NCBI RefSeq assembly: GCF_030704535.1
Contig: NC_081815.1
Span: 2,247,001-2,311,000 of the forward strand
Source of the DNA: Vitis vinifera
Taxonomy: Eukaryota; Streptophyta; Magnoliopsida; Vitales; Vitaceae
Direction of reading: 5' to 3'
DNA: 64,000 bases
A program made the position numbers and the translations under genes. Shown in pieces: positions 1 through 12,000 of the stretch. Under the pieces are notes generated by a model. It saw only the letters and a program-made list of their open reading frames with translations, did not search any database and was not told the DNA's origin. Position 1 is the stretch's first letter; each line of letters starts with the position of its first letter.

Positions 1-3000
1 CTGTGATACATTCTAATGCAAATCTGGGAGTTCATGGCCAAGGTTTGCTGAATTTGTCTGGACCAGGAGATCTAATTGAAGCACAGCGTCTGATTCTGTC
101 ATTATTTTACAGTATCAATGTAAGACAAAATCTCCCCATGCATTTCACTGTGCATATTTTCTTTAATTTGAATATTCTTTTCAAAACCAAATCGGCTAGC
201 TTAGAAAGAAATTTAGGCATTTTTGAGTCATTTGAAATCATCTGTTTGTCTTTCTTGTTAGAGGAAAAAATTAGAATAATTTTGGCAGCCAAGCAAAGGC
301 CAAAAATTCATTTTGTATAAATTGCCATTCCTCTTCTAGTCTTCCTTTTCTGTCTCTATTTTATGTGGTGGAAATTGTATGTACCTAATACTGTTTAGTT
401 TCCTGGCTTATTGGATGGTCTTCCTTTGCCCTTGCTAACAATTACATTTTGATGGTGTCTTTGACTTTGGGAAAATTGTTGAATATCTTCTGGTTCTCAT
501 AATTTTCAGTAAGCCTATTTCAGATGTTGTACTTGAAAATTGGAATTAATGGTCAAAATATAATGTAATTTTGTATTCATTGCTTTCTTTTAACCTTAGA
601 ATGGCATTGTTCAAACTTCACCATTCCGCATTTTTTGTTGTGCTGGGTGGTCCATGCTTCAGGTTTGGGCTCATTCTCATAGTTGAGTAGAGGGATAATA
701 TGGACAAACTTTTGATATGCTAATGACTTTAGATAGAGAAGGAATCTTTGTTTATTTATTTTTATTTTTTTAGATTACATACTTCAATTTAATGGTTCAT
801 TTTATGTTTGGGATTTGTTTATTAACTCTTAGATTAAATTGACTACAAGAACTGGTGCCTTAATGTGCCCATTTGGATGTTATTTGATCCATTGGGTGTA
901 TATTTTATTTAATGTAGTGTTCATGTCTTGAACATAAGTTGAAAGACGAGTGGCTTATACCTTGTTACTATTCTTGGTGTGAGGCTCAAGGCAAATGCCT
1001 AAAGTCATCTGGGCCAATCCTTCAGTTTTGAAGTGCTCACAAGACTCAAGGCCTATGGTTAAGACTGTCGAATTGATCAGGAGACTAACTCCCTGCTTCT
1101 TGTGGCTCTCCTCTTGGTCTGAAATAAGCGTTTTATAAATGAACCAAAAAATAGGGAGGCTTTGTTAGCCAGAGCGGAGGGGAGAGAGGCAGATTGAATT
1201 TCTGAAGCTGACAAACTCGAATATATTTGGGAGAGCAGTTTGATCCCTCCCTCCCTCTCTCTCTCTCTCTCTCTCATTAATTGAAAGATTAAATTCGTAG
1301 AACTATTATGATCAATCATATTATTTAATATGAATAAATGATTGGATTAAGTTGCTTTGGTGTTTATATTTTGAACAAGTTTCTAGAAATATATTGAATG
1401 TTAGGTCTACCTTTATCCCTAAATTTAAACAAATACATTGTGCTGACAATTAGACATGTTTTTAGATTTTTTAAATTTTATTACTTATGCACGTATGCTT
1501 GTGTACTGTTCATTTCATAATTTTCCCTATGCCCCATTGAATTTAACTGTTTCCTATTATGTGTTCTGAAATTTGAAATTCTTTAGCCTGCTTTATGCAT
1601 CATTTGATGTCATGACATTGTTCTCCTGCTCCTTGGATGTGGTTGAGTTTTGAAAAATCTTGAAATTATCTTTTTCACATGAAGGTTGGACCTGGATCTG
1701 TTCTGCGGGGTCCATTGGAGAATGCCAGTGATAATGATGTGTAAGTTTTGAATAATATACACTTTCAGTCACAAATTATGCACAGGCTGCCATTATTTCT
1801 ACTTGGTTGAATTTCTATTTTGATGAATAAATGGTAGGACACCACGACTCTACTGTGAACGCCAGGATTGCCCCATGGAACTACTTCATCCACCTGAAGA
1901 TTGCAATGTGAACTCTTCACTGCCCTTCACACTTCAGGTGTTCCTTTTATCAGATTGATTATTAATTATGATCTTGGTTAGGTTATACCCTTTGTGCTGT
2001 GATGGGTTTTTGGTTTCTTATATGGTTGGTTGGTTTGTTTCTGCAGATCTGTCGAGTTGAAGATATTATTGTTGAAGGCCTCATAGAAGGATCTGTTATT
2101 CATTTCCACTGGGTTAGAACTGTGGTTGTCCACTGTTCTGGAATGATAAGTGCATCGGGGCTGGGTATGAATTTTTCCCCTTAACTGTTAAAAAATTTCA
2201 ACACAATCCATGATCAGCAAGTTCATTTGGACATGAAATAATAAACACCATGTTCTTTCATTATTTTTATTTTCTAGTTCCTGAAGTTTCCTAGATTTAC
2301 ATAACATTATTTTTTTTTAAAATTTAAATCTTCTCTTTATTAGATTTAATTTAAATTATGTAGGGGTTAAATTATTTTCTATGAAATATGGACTTGTGCA
2401 GGCTGCACAGGTGGGGTGGGCAGAGGAAAAGTTTTTAGCAATGGCCTTGGTGGTGGCGGTGGGCATGGTGGCAATGGTGGGGATGGATATTACAATGGCA
2501 GTTATATTGAGGGTGGTGTTGCATATGGAGATGCTGATCTGCCTTGTGAACTTGGTAGTGGAAGTGGAAATGTTAGTCTACCGGGTGCAACTGCAGGTGG
2601 AGGGATCATTGGTGAGCTTTTGGATATGATAACTATATATAATATATATCCATGTATGTTTGTATGTATGCTTTTGTATGTATGTATTTTGTGTTACTCT
2701 TTAGACAAGACTGCTGCAAAATGATAAGGATCACCAGGTGCATCCATCTGCACTCAAATCCCCATTTGCTTACGTGATATCTGTTATTTATTTGTTGATG
2801 CCACACTCAAAATGCCTCCAGGTTCAGCATTAGGGTCCCAATGCTCGAGTCACTAGAGAAGAAGTTAAGTGTCATTCTTCAGGAACACATCTAACATTGC
2901 TAAGAAATTCAGCCTGAAAAATATTTTAGGAGTTCTGCAGATCACCCATCAGTTGGACTATTTTTGTAAATATCCCTATCCTTTGTGATTCATTTGTTTT

Positions 3001-6000
3001 TCTCCATTGGTTTTGTAAAACCTTTTGTTATGATGGTTCTGAATAAATTTCTGAAAGAATAAATAAAAGATATTATACAGTGCTGTTCCTGCCTTGTGGG
3101 GTCCTTGGAAAAATCTTATGCTATACATCAACATTCTAAATGTATGGTTAAAATTATACTTTCAAGAACAAGATGGATAACAGAAAAATTTATAAACTAC
3201 TAAATTTGACTTTAAGTTAGGAATCTATATGATAATCACCACAAACAGTCATAATGAATCCAAACAAACAAAACATCATCTGGACTGGGCTGCTTATCTT
3301 CAATGTGCTCCCCTAATTTTTGGAACACTTTACCAATTTAAATGCATGGTATAAAAGAACTGACTTTACATGAAACTTGGGTGCAAGGTTTTTGTGTTCA
3401 AATTGAGAAATTTTGGAAATGCATCCATTTTAATAATTTATTATTATCTAAAAACTATGAGAAAATAAAATTTGACCAAAATAAGTTATGTAATTGAATT
3501 TTTGGTTTTAGGATTTCTAGGAATATCTTTTCCTTTTTTTTTTCTTCCAAAAAATGGAAACCAAGGTAAGCTGTTCCTTTCTTGGTTTTTTAACTTTCTC
3601 AAACACAGTTGGAATATGGACAGGCCTTTTGAGCCTCTAATTTCAGATTGAGGATTGCATTGATGGTCATTATCAGAGGTTTAGAATCACTATCCTGCAA
3701 TTTAATCTTTTCAAATATGTATTTGAATACATGTTTGAATCCTTATTTGCATCTTAATAAATGACTGATATGAAAAATTGATCAATAACCGAATCTTGAT
3801 TTTTTCAAATTTTGTTAGCCTTGAAATTCCTTAAAAATTGCACTTATCAATTGTTTACTGAAATTAAGTTTGTCTATTGAAGTTTATCATATGATTTTTA
3901 ATATAAGCAATTAAATCCTTGCTTGCTCTACCATGAGGTTTCCTCCTCTTCTCTCATTATTTGCTCTTATTCCCTTTTTCGATATATTTTGTTTCTATTT
4001 TGAAAAAGAGCAAGTTTAACCATATGCTTTTGTTTTCAAGCTCTTGGGGAGAACAACCTTTTTCCTTTTCATTCTTTCCCACTTTTATTGTTTTGATTGT
4101 AATTTTAAAGAATAGGTGATACTTATGTTCCATGGCTTTATGGTGTGTCCATTGTCCTGGAGAATTTAGTATCTTGTCTTTTAAAGCTATGGCATTAGCT
4201 CCATTGCATACTTAAGTATTCCATTTCATTATATTATTTAAAAATTAGCCCCACTGCCTATTTCTTTCCCTGATAGATCTCATGAGTAAAGGATAGGTTG
4301 TATAGGTATTTTCTTTTAGTGCTGGTTTTTTGCTTGTGTTTGTTTTTGCACTCTCTATATGCTCGTCGTGTACTGGGGTTGCACCCCTTTTCTGCAAGTG
4401 CTCTTAATCTTATCTATTTGCCTATCAAAAAGATTAGTCAGATTAATGCTCCTCTCATCATTAAAAGCAGGTTTTGGTATTTGGTAGGCTTCATAGTGAA
4501 GCTCTAACTTACATATTTTTTTTGGTTTTCTTTAATACATTAGAAACAAAGGTTATACTAATACTGCCTACAATTTTTTTACTTCTCTCTTTTGGTTGTT
4601 TGGACCTTTTTCTTTCTTTCTTTCTTTTTTTTTGGTTTGTTCTGTTTTCCCCATTTTTGAATTTGTTTTGTAGTGAATCAAAAAGTATTTGATACTTATA
4701 CCCCAAGTCTTAATGTTTTGCCTTGTCTCTTGTAATGATTTAACATGTAGCCTCTTCCCTTGGTCCTTCTAAATTCTGGCCTTACTTATGTTGATTATTT
4801 AAATGCTCCATTTTCTCATGTTATTTAGCCAATTAGATTAATGTTTCTTTAACTGTTAGTGGGTGTTAAGAGAGAGAGAAAAGAAAACCTTGATTCTCAT
4901 TCATGTAGTGTCTACTTATAATTGAGAAAATATATATATACAAGCTTAGGAGTCCTAACTACCATACATGTGACCTATATTAAAAAAAGGAAAGATTGTA
5001 CACTATAAATTCATTATATTCAACACTCCCCCTCAAGCTGGAGCATATACGTCATATGCACCAAGCTTGTTACAAATGTATTTAATCCTAGGACCTCTGA
5101 GAGATTTAATGAAGATGTCTGCTAGTTGATCATTTGAATTAACAAAACTTGTAGCAACACATCCTGATGCGATCTTCTCTCTAATGAAGTGACAGTCAAC
5201 TTCAATATGTTTGGTCCTTTCATGAAAGACTGGATTGGATGCAATATGTAATGCGGCCTGGTTATCACAGATGAGTTTCATCTGTTCGTCATTTCCAAAT
5301 CTCAACTCTCGAAGAAGATGTCTCAACTATATGAGTTCACATGTTGCCAAAGCCATAGCTCGATACTCAGCTTCAGCACAAGATCTGACCACTACATTTT
5401 GTTTCTTACTCTTCCAAGATATTAGATTAACTCTAATAAAAACACAGTACCCTGAAGTGGAACGTCTATCTGTGGGTGAGCCAGCTCAATCTGCATCTGT
5501 GTAACCAACAACCTGAGTATGACCTCTGTTCTCGTACAACACACCTTGGCCTGGTGTACTTTTGATATATCGAAGAATGCGGATTACGGCATCCCAATGG
5601 CTATCACATGGTGACTGTAGGAATTGACTAACAACACTCACAGGAAAAGAAATGTCTGAACGAGTAATGGTGAGATAGTTCAATTTACCTACGAGCCGTC
5701 GATATCTCATAGGGTCTCCTAAAGGCTCCTCCTATCTTGGTACAAGTTTGACATTCGGATCCATAGGTGTGTCTATCGGTTTATAGTCTAACATACCAGT
5801 TTCTTTTAGGATGTTTAAAGCATACTTCCTTTGGGAAAGGACCACACTGGAACTGGATTGAGCTATCTCAATTCCCAATAAATACTTGAGTTTCTCCAAG
5901 TCTTTGGTCTGAAAGTGGGTAAAAAGATGTTGCTTTAGTTTTTGAATACCATCCTGATCACTGCCTGTAATGACGATGTCGTCCACATAAACAACCAGAT

Positions 6001-9000
6001 AAATACACTGCCCCAAGGAGTTATGATGATAGAAAACTGAATGGTCTGCTGTACTGCGAAGCATGCCAAACTCTTGAACAACAGAATTAAAACGGCCAAA
6101 CCATACTCGAGGAGATTGTTTCAAGCCATATAGAGAACGACGTAACCTGCACACTAAACCAGACTCCCCCTGAGCAACAAAACCAGGAGGTTGCTTCATA
6201 TAAACTTCCTCGACAAGATCACCATGAAGGAAGACATTTTTAATATCCAACTGATAAAGAGGCCAAGAGCACATAGCAGCCATGGAGAGAAGCAAGCGGA
6301 CAGAAGCAATCTTGGCAACATGGGACAATGTGTCACCATAATCAGAACCATAAACCTGAGTATACCCTTTAGCAACTAAGCGGGCCTTAAGGCGATCAAC
6401 CTGACCATCAGGACCAACCTTAACTGCATAGACCCAACGACAGCCAACTGTAGATTTACCAGAGGGTAAAACAACAAGATCCCAAGTGCCATTAGAGTGC
6501 AGAGCAGCCATTTCATCCACCATTGCCTGTCGCCAGCCTGGATGGGAAAGAGCTTCATGGGTGCTCTTTGGAAGAGAAACAGAGGATATAGCAGAAACAA
6601 AAGTAGAATAGGGTGAAGATAATTGATGATAACTCAAAAAATTGTAAATAGGATGAGGATTATGAGTAGAGCGAGTACCTTTCCGAATAGCAATGGGTAA
6701 ATCATCAGGAGAAGGCAGAGCCGGGGTAGGAAAAGCCGAAGGGATAGGAAGTGAGTCAGTAGGTGCCTCAGCAAAAGGGAGAGGAGCAGCGACACGAGGG
6801 CGACGATGATAAACCTGAAGTGGTCGAGGAGGCACAACATCAGATGGGGAGACAATGGGAAGGGGCAAGACTTCAGAAACAGGAAGAGACTCAGAAGTGG
6901 TGGAAAAGAATGGTGAGTCCTCAAAGAAAGTGACATTAGCGGAGATAAAGTATCGATTAGTCTCAAGGGAATAACAACGATAACCCTTCTGAAGTTTGGA
7001 ATATCCCAAGAAGAGGCACTTCATGGCTTTGGCGGAAAGCTTGTCTTGTCCAGGAGTGAGAATATGAACAAAGCAAGTACAACCAAAGACACGAGGAGCA
7101 AGGAAATAAAGTGGTTGGTCAGGGAAGAGAAGGTAATGAGGAATTTGATCATGTAAAACAGAGGAGGGCATATGATTAATCAAATAACAAGCGGTAAGAA
7201 CAACGTCCCCCCAAAAACGAAAAGGAACATTACTATGGAGGAGGATGGTACGAGCTGTCTCAACAAGATGTCGATTCTTGCGTTCAGTTACCCCATTTTG
7301 TTGAGGAGTATGAGCACAAGAAGACTGATGAAGAATCCCATGATGAGCCATAAATGAAGTAAATGAGGCTGAAAAATATTCCCTAGCATTATCACTGCGT
7401 AACACACGAATAGAAATATTGAACTGGGTCTGGATTTCAGCATAAAATTTCTGGAAAATAGAGAATAACTCAGCTCGATTTTTCATTAAAAATAACCAAG
7501 TACATCGAGAATAGTCATCAATGAAAGTGACAAAATACTGAAATCCTAAAGTAGACGCAGTTCGACAAGGACCCCAAACATCAGTGTGGACAAACTCAAA
7601 AGGAGACTTTGCCCGATTATTTAAACGCTTTGGGAACGAGACACGAGTATGTTTCCCAAGCTGACATGACTCACACGAAAGTGACGATAAAGTGGAAAAA
7701 CGAGGGACCATCTTCTGGAACTTGGAGAGACTAGGGTGACCCAAACGACTGTGAATGAGGAGAGGAGCATCAGTGGAAATGCAAACTGCAGGAGATGAAT
7801 CCGAGGTGAGGTGATAGAGGCCTTGAGATTCACGTTCTATGCCAATCGTCTTCCCCGTACTCCGGTCCTGTAAGGTCACAAATTTATCAGAAAAGGTAAT
7901 AGAGCAATTAAGAGTACGAGTGATTTTGCTGATGGAAATAAGATTAAAAGGACATTCAGGAGTATAAAGGACAGAAGTGAGAGGTAGAGAAGGCAGAGGA
8001 AGGGCCAAACCAATACCTTTAGCTACAGTTTGAGAACCATTAGCTAAGGTAACAGTAGGTAAAGCAGAGGTAGTAGTAATAGAGGAGAAAATATCCTTAT
8101 TACCAGATATGTGATCAGAAGCTCCAAAATCTAGAATCCAGGGTCCAAGAGAAGATGTGTGGGTAAGGCAGGCATAAGCATTACCAGGCTGGGCAACAGA
8201 GGCAACAGAAGCCTGAGATGCCTGAGATGCGGAGGAGCTCGGAGGCTAAGGCAGCTGAGAATCAGAGGACTGGGCCACATGGGCAGTGCGAGGAGGCCGT
8301 CCATGTAACTGATAGCAACGATTGCGAGTGTGGCCAAGTTTATTGCAATAGGTGCAATGAGGATGTTGACCTCTACCTCGGTTACCACTGCGTCCTCCTC
8401 GAGAGGTAGTGTGAGAAACTAACACAGAAGAATCTGAAATGCTATTAGATGACAAAGTCTAAGTGGACGAGATACGAAGGAGGCGAGCAAACACATCATC
8501 CAAGGACGGAACTGATGAACTACCAAAAATTTGATCGCGGACAGGCTCAAGATCCGGATGGAGGCCAATAAGAGTAAGGACCATAAAGAACTTATCAAGC
8601 TGTGTTTGTTAAGCCCCAACATCAGGAGTAAGAGACATCACAGATAAGAACTCCTCCTTAAGAGAGGCAATCTGACCAATATAAGTAGATAGATCCAAGT
8701 CCTATTGGCTGATATGGACAATAGCAGAAGCCACCTTATAAAGACGTTGGATATCATTCGTGTATAATCCTTTAGTCTGAGTCCAAAATTTAAAACAAGT
8801 TTTGTAGGCCCGAAGATGAAGAAGGATCTTAGGATCAACTGATTGCCATAATACACTACATAACTGGGCATCTATCTTTCTCCACTGTACGGGCTCAACC
8901 TCAAGGATATTTGCCTCCTGTGTAACCAAGTGATCCTCATATCCTTGTCCCATAAACCAAAGTTTAACAGAGGCAAACCAAGAAAGATAATTTTCACTGC

Positions 9001-12000
9001 CAACCAATTTCTCCGAAGTAATCATAGGAGATCCAGATATGACAGAGGAAAAAATGGAAGTTTTAGTAGCCATATCCACTTATCTGGAGAATGAAGTATA
9101 TTTGGATCGAAGAGAGCCCTAATACGGCTTCAGATGCGGCTGAAGAAGGAAAAACTGAAGCATCGCCCGTGTGAGAGACCAAATAGAAAAGAAAAAAACA
9201 ACCGTGGCACCACTGGAAAGGTAGAAGAACACTTCCCAAGGCACGTGCAGGGATTGGGGTTGAGAAAAAATAGCCGGAAGACGCCAGAAAAACTGTTCGG
9301 AGGGCCGGCGGAGACAAAAGAACCCCAAAAGAGGCACGTGCAGGGCTCGGATGGCAGAAACAAGTATGAAGGGTGGCTAGTTGGCGTCAGGCGAGGCTGG
9401 AGGAGGAAGCGCGTCGCCGGAAAGTGGCTCACGCGCCGGCGCGTGAGATGTAGCCGCCGACCGGAAAAATGCGCGTGGCTGGCGCGTGGGTGGTTTTCTG
9501 GCTCCGGTGCTTTGGGAAAAATTGGAGATCTCCTCCAGGCGCTCCTTGCGGTGTCGGAAAAAGACATCGCCGGAAAAGTTCGCCGGAAAATTCGTCGGCG
9601 GTGAATGTTTTTTGACGACGATTCGACCGACCGGAAAGCTTTGGGGTCTGGGGAAGGTGACCGGAATGAAACACGGTCACAGGAAGGTTTCCCGGAATTG
9701 ATGACACGAGGAAACTGGAAAGAATTAGGTTTTCTCCCTTGGCTCTGATACCATGTTAAGAGAGAGAGAGAAGAAAACCTTGATTCTCATTCATGTAGTA
9801 TCTACTTACAATTGAGAAAATATATATATATATATATATATATACAAGGCTAGGAGTCCTAACTACCATACATGTGACCTATATTAAAAGAAGGAAAGAT
9901 TGTACACTATAAATTCATTATATTCAACAGTGGGTAATTGCAATTTGGTAGCCTTGAAGCAATAATCTCTACTTTGGGTCATTTGAAGGAAGTTTAGAGG
10001 AAATGGCACTTGCATGACGTTTTCTTGATATCAGTTTGGGAATTGATTCGCCTCTTTTAACATTCTTTCTTTTACCTTTTTTCATGTAGTTGTATTTTCA
10101 TCCATAGGGAAAAAGAAATGCCTCAAAACTTGGGTTACCATTCACATCCTGCGGATGTTTTGTGTTCTTTTCCCCCTTTAGAAACTTGCTTGTGATTCTT
10201 ATGCCCTCAATAACGAAAAGTAGCAACCATTTTTTTTTCTTTCTTTCCTGTTAGGCAAACAAAATTTAAATTAGATTGTGACAAAAGGGGGGTGCAACCC
10301 AGTCCAAGGGATGTCTACATAGATCATTCAGAAACAAGAAGTAGCAACCTTTGCATTATTGTATCTTCAGTGTACATCTCTTTTCTGTACTTATGCCACA
10401 TTTCTTTTATTAGTCCAATATTTTATTATTTAAGAGATGAAAATATAATCAAATGCTAGTGATTCCATTTGTCTGATGCTTTAGTAGCAGGTGGATCTAT
10501 GGTCTAATTTATGGGTGGGATTTTTTTGTTTGTGTCTGAAGGCCGGTAGGAGATAATTGTGAGTTTAATTTATCAGACTTAGTTATTGCTTAAGCTCAGT
10601 TTTCATGTTGCGCTTATGTTAATGATTCTGGTCTAGTTACATTTTGTTTTTATTATTTCTTTTGTATGCATAAATAGTTATTACTTTATATTTTCATTTT
10701 TTGAACAGTGATGGGTTCATTGGAGCACTCATTGTCAAGTTTGTATGTCAATGGTTCACTTAGATCTGATGGACAAAACTTTGGAGAAAATATAAAAAAA
10801 GGGGATGATGGGATCATTTCAAACATGGGGTCTGGAGGTGGATCTGGTGGAACCATTCTTTTGTTTATTCATACATTGGCCTTTGCGAATTCTTCTCGAA
10901 TTTCAGCTGCTGGAGGATATGGTAGTCCCAATGGTGGAGGTGGTGGAGGTGGTGGAAGAGTTCACTTTCATTGGTCTGACATACCCATTGGGGATGGGTA
11001 TCTGCCCATAGCAAGTGTGGAGGGAAGCATCTATACTGGGTTTGTATCTAATCATATATGATTATTTCACTAGTTCACTTGCTTAAGCCTCTTGTCCTAG
11101 TATGTTGCTTAACATAAATGTTGAAGGGTCCTTATATTGATGGTCCTTTTTATTTAATAATGATTTTAGCACAGATCACCTTTGTGTTTTGAGCAAACTA
11201 CCCCACACTGATGCTCGGATTCAATTTAAAAATTGTAATATTCAACCTTGTAGAACTCATCATGAGATAATTAATAGTTATGAAATAACCGAACTTTGGA
11301 AAATATGTCATCAATATGTTACTTCTGATTCTTTTTTCCTTTCATTTGATTTCTTTGTATAATGCTCAAAATTAAGTGCATATATAGTTGTGGGTCTTGT
11401 GACATACTGCACTTTGGATAGGGATTTATCCACTAGAGTGATAGCCAATTGAGATCTCACTAATAGGACAAATTGAGACCGAGATTAAACTCAATTGGGT
11501 AAAATCCTTGATAAACCATTTAGTTCCAGTAACTTGTTGCTATTAAGTTGCTGAAATAATATAGGAATAATTGGCAGTTTCTTTAAATGATTATTGTTAA
11601 AGGTGAGAGGTGGTGGAAATCTTCAATTGCACTAAAAATAAATAAAATACGTAAATAAAGTTATGATTTTGATATTTCTAATCTCTGCGGTAGGGCAACT
11701 TTATTGTTGGTCCCTAAATCTTTCCCATGTAGCCTTGGTGCTTAAGAAAATGCTGGATAAGTTCCTCAGATTTTGAACCTTTTTTCTTTCCATGGCAGGG
11801 GAGGACTTGGTAAAGGTCAGGGCCATTCAGGGGAAAATGGAACTGTTACTGGAAAAGCCTGTCCAAAGGGCCTCTATGGGATCTTCTGTAAGGTAGCTTT
11901 GAAATATTATCATGTCATTGAATCCTTTGGACTTATATTATGGTCTATTTTATTGTAAGCTTTATCTTAGATCTAGCATGAAGTTGATGCACATTCTGTC

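Larger units (their letters stand above)
4864..9929 (-). mobile_element. Ty1/copia LTR retrotransposon, full-length but coding-defective, inside an intron
   Basis: The element is 5,066 bp and antisense to its host gene. Two LTRs (4864-5025 and 9754-9929) begin TGTTAAG and end TTCAACA on the plus strand. The insertion is flanked by a perfect 5-bp target duplication, GTGGG, at 4859-4863 and 9930-9934. On the element's own strand the order is 5' LTR (9754-9929), initiator-Met tRNA primer site (9741-9753), GC-rich leader, gag, protease, integrase, reverse transcriptase, RNase H, polypurine tract (5026-5037), 3' LTR. Integrase lying before reverse transcriptase defines Copia order. The LTRs differ at about six aligned bases plus a (TA) expansion, so this copy is clearly older than the Gypsy copy at 34427. 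Confidence 0.97.

Noticed and set aside
1077-1319. Minus-strand frame with a run of alternating Arg and Glu
   Set aside because: It is an artefact of the (CT)n repeat at about 1250-1276 in an intron.
9134-9604. Plus-strand open frame of 156 codons in the Copia leader
   Set aside because: It is antisense to the element, Arg/Lys-rich because of GC composition, and frames are open on both strands. It is explained by base composition.
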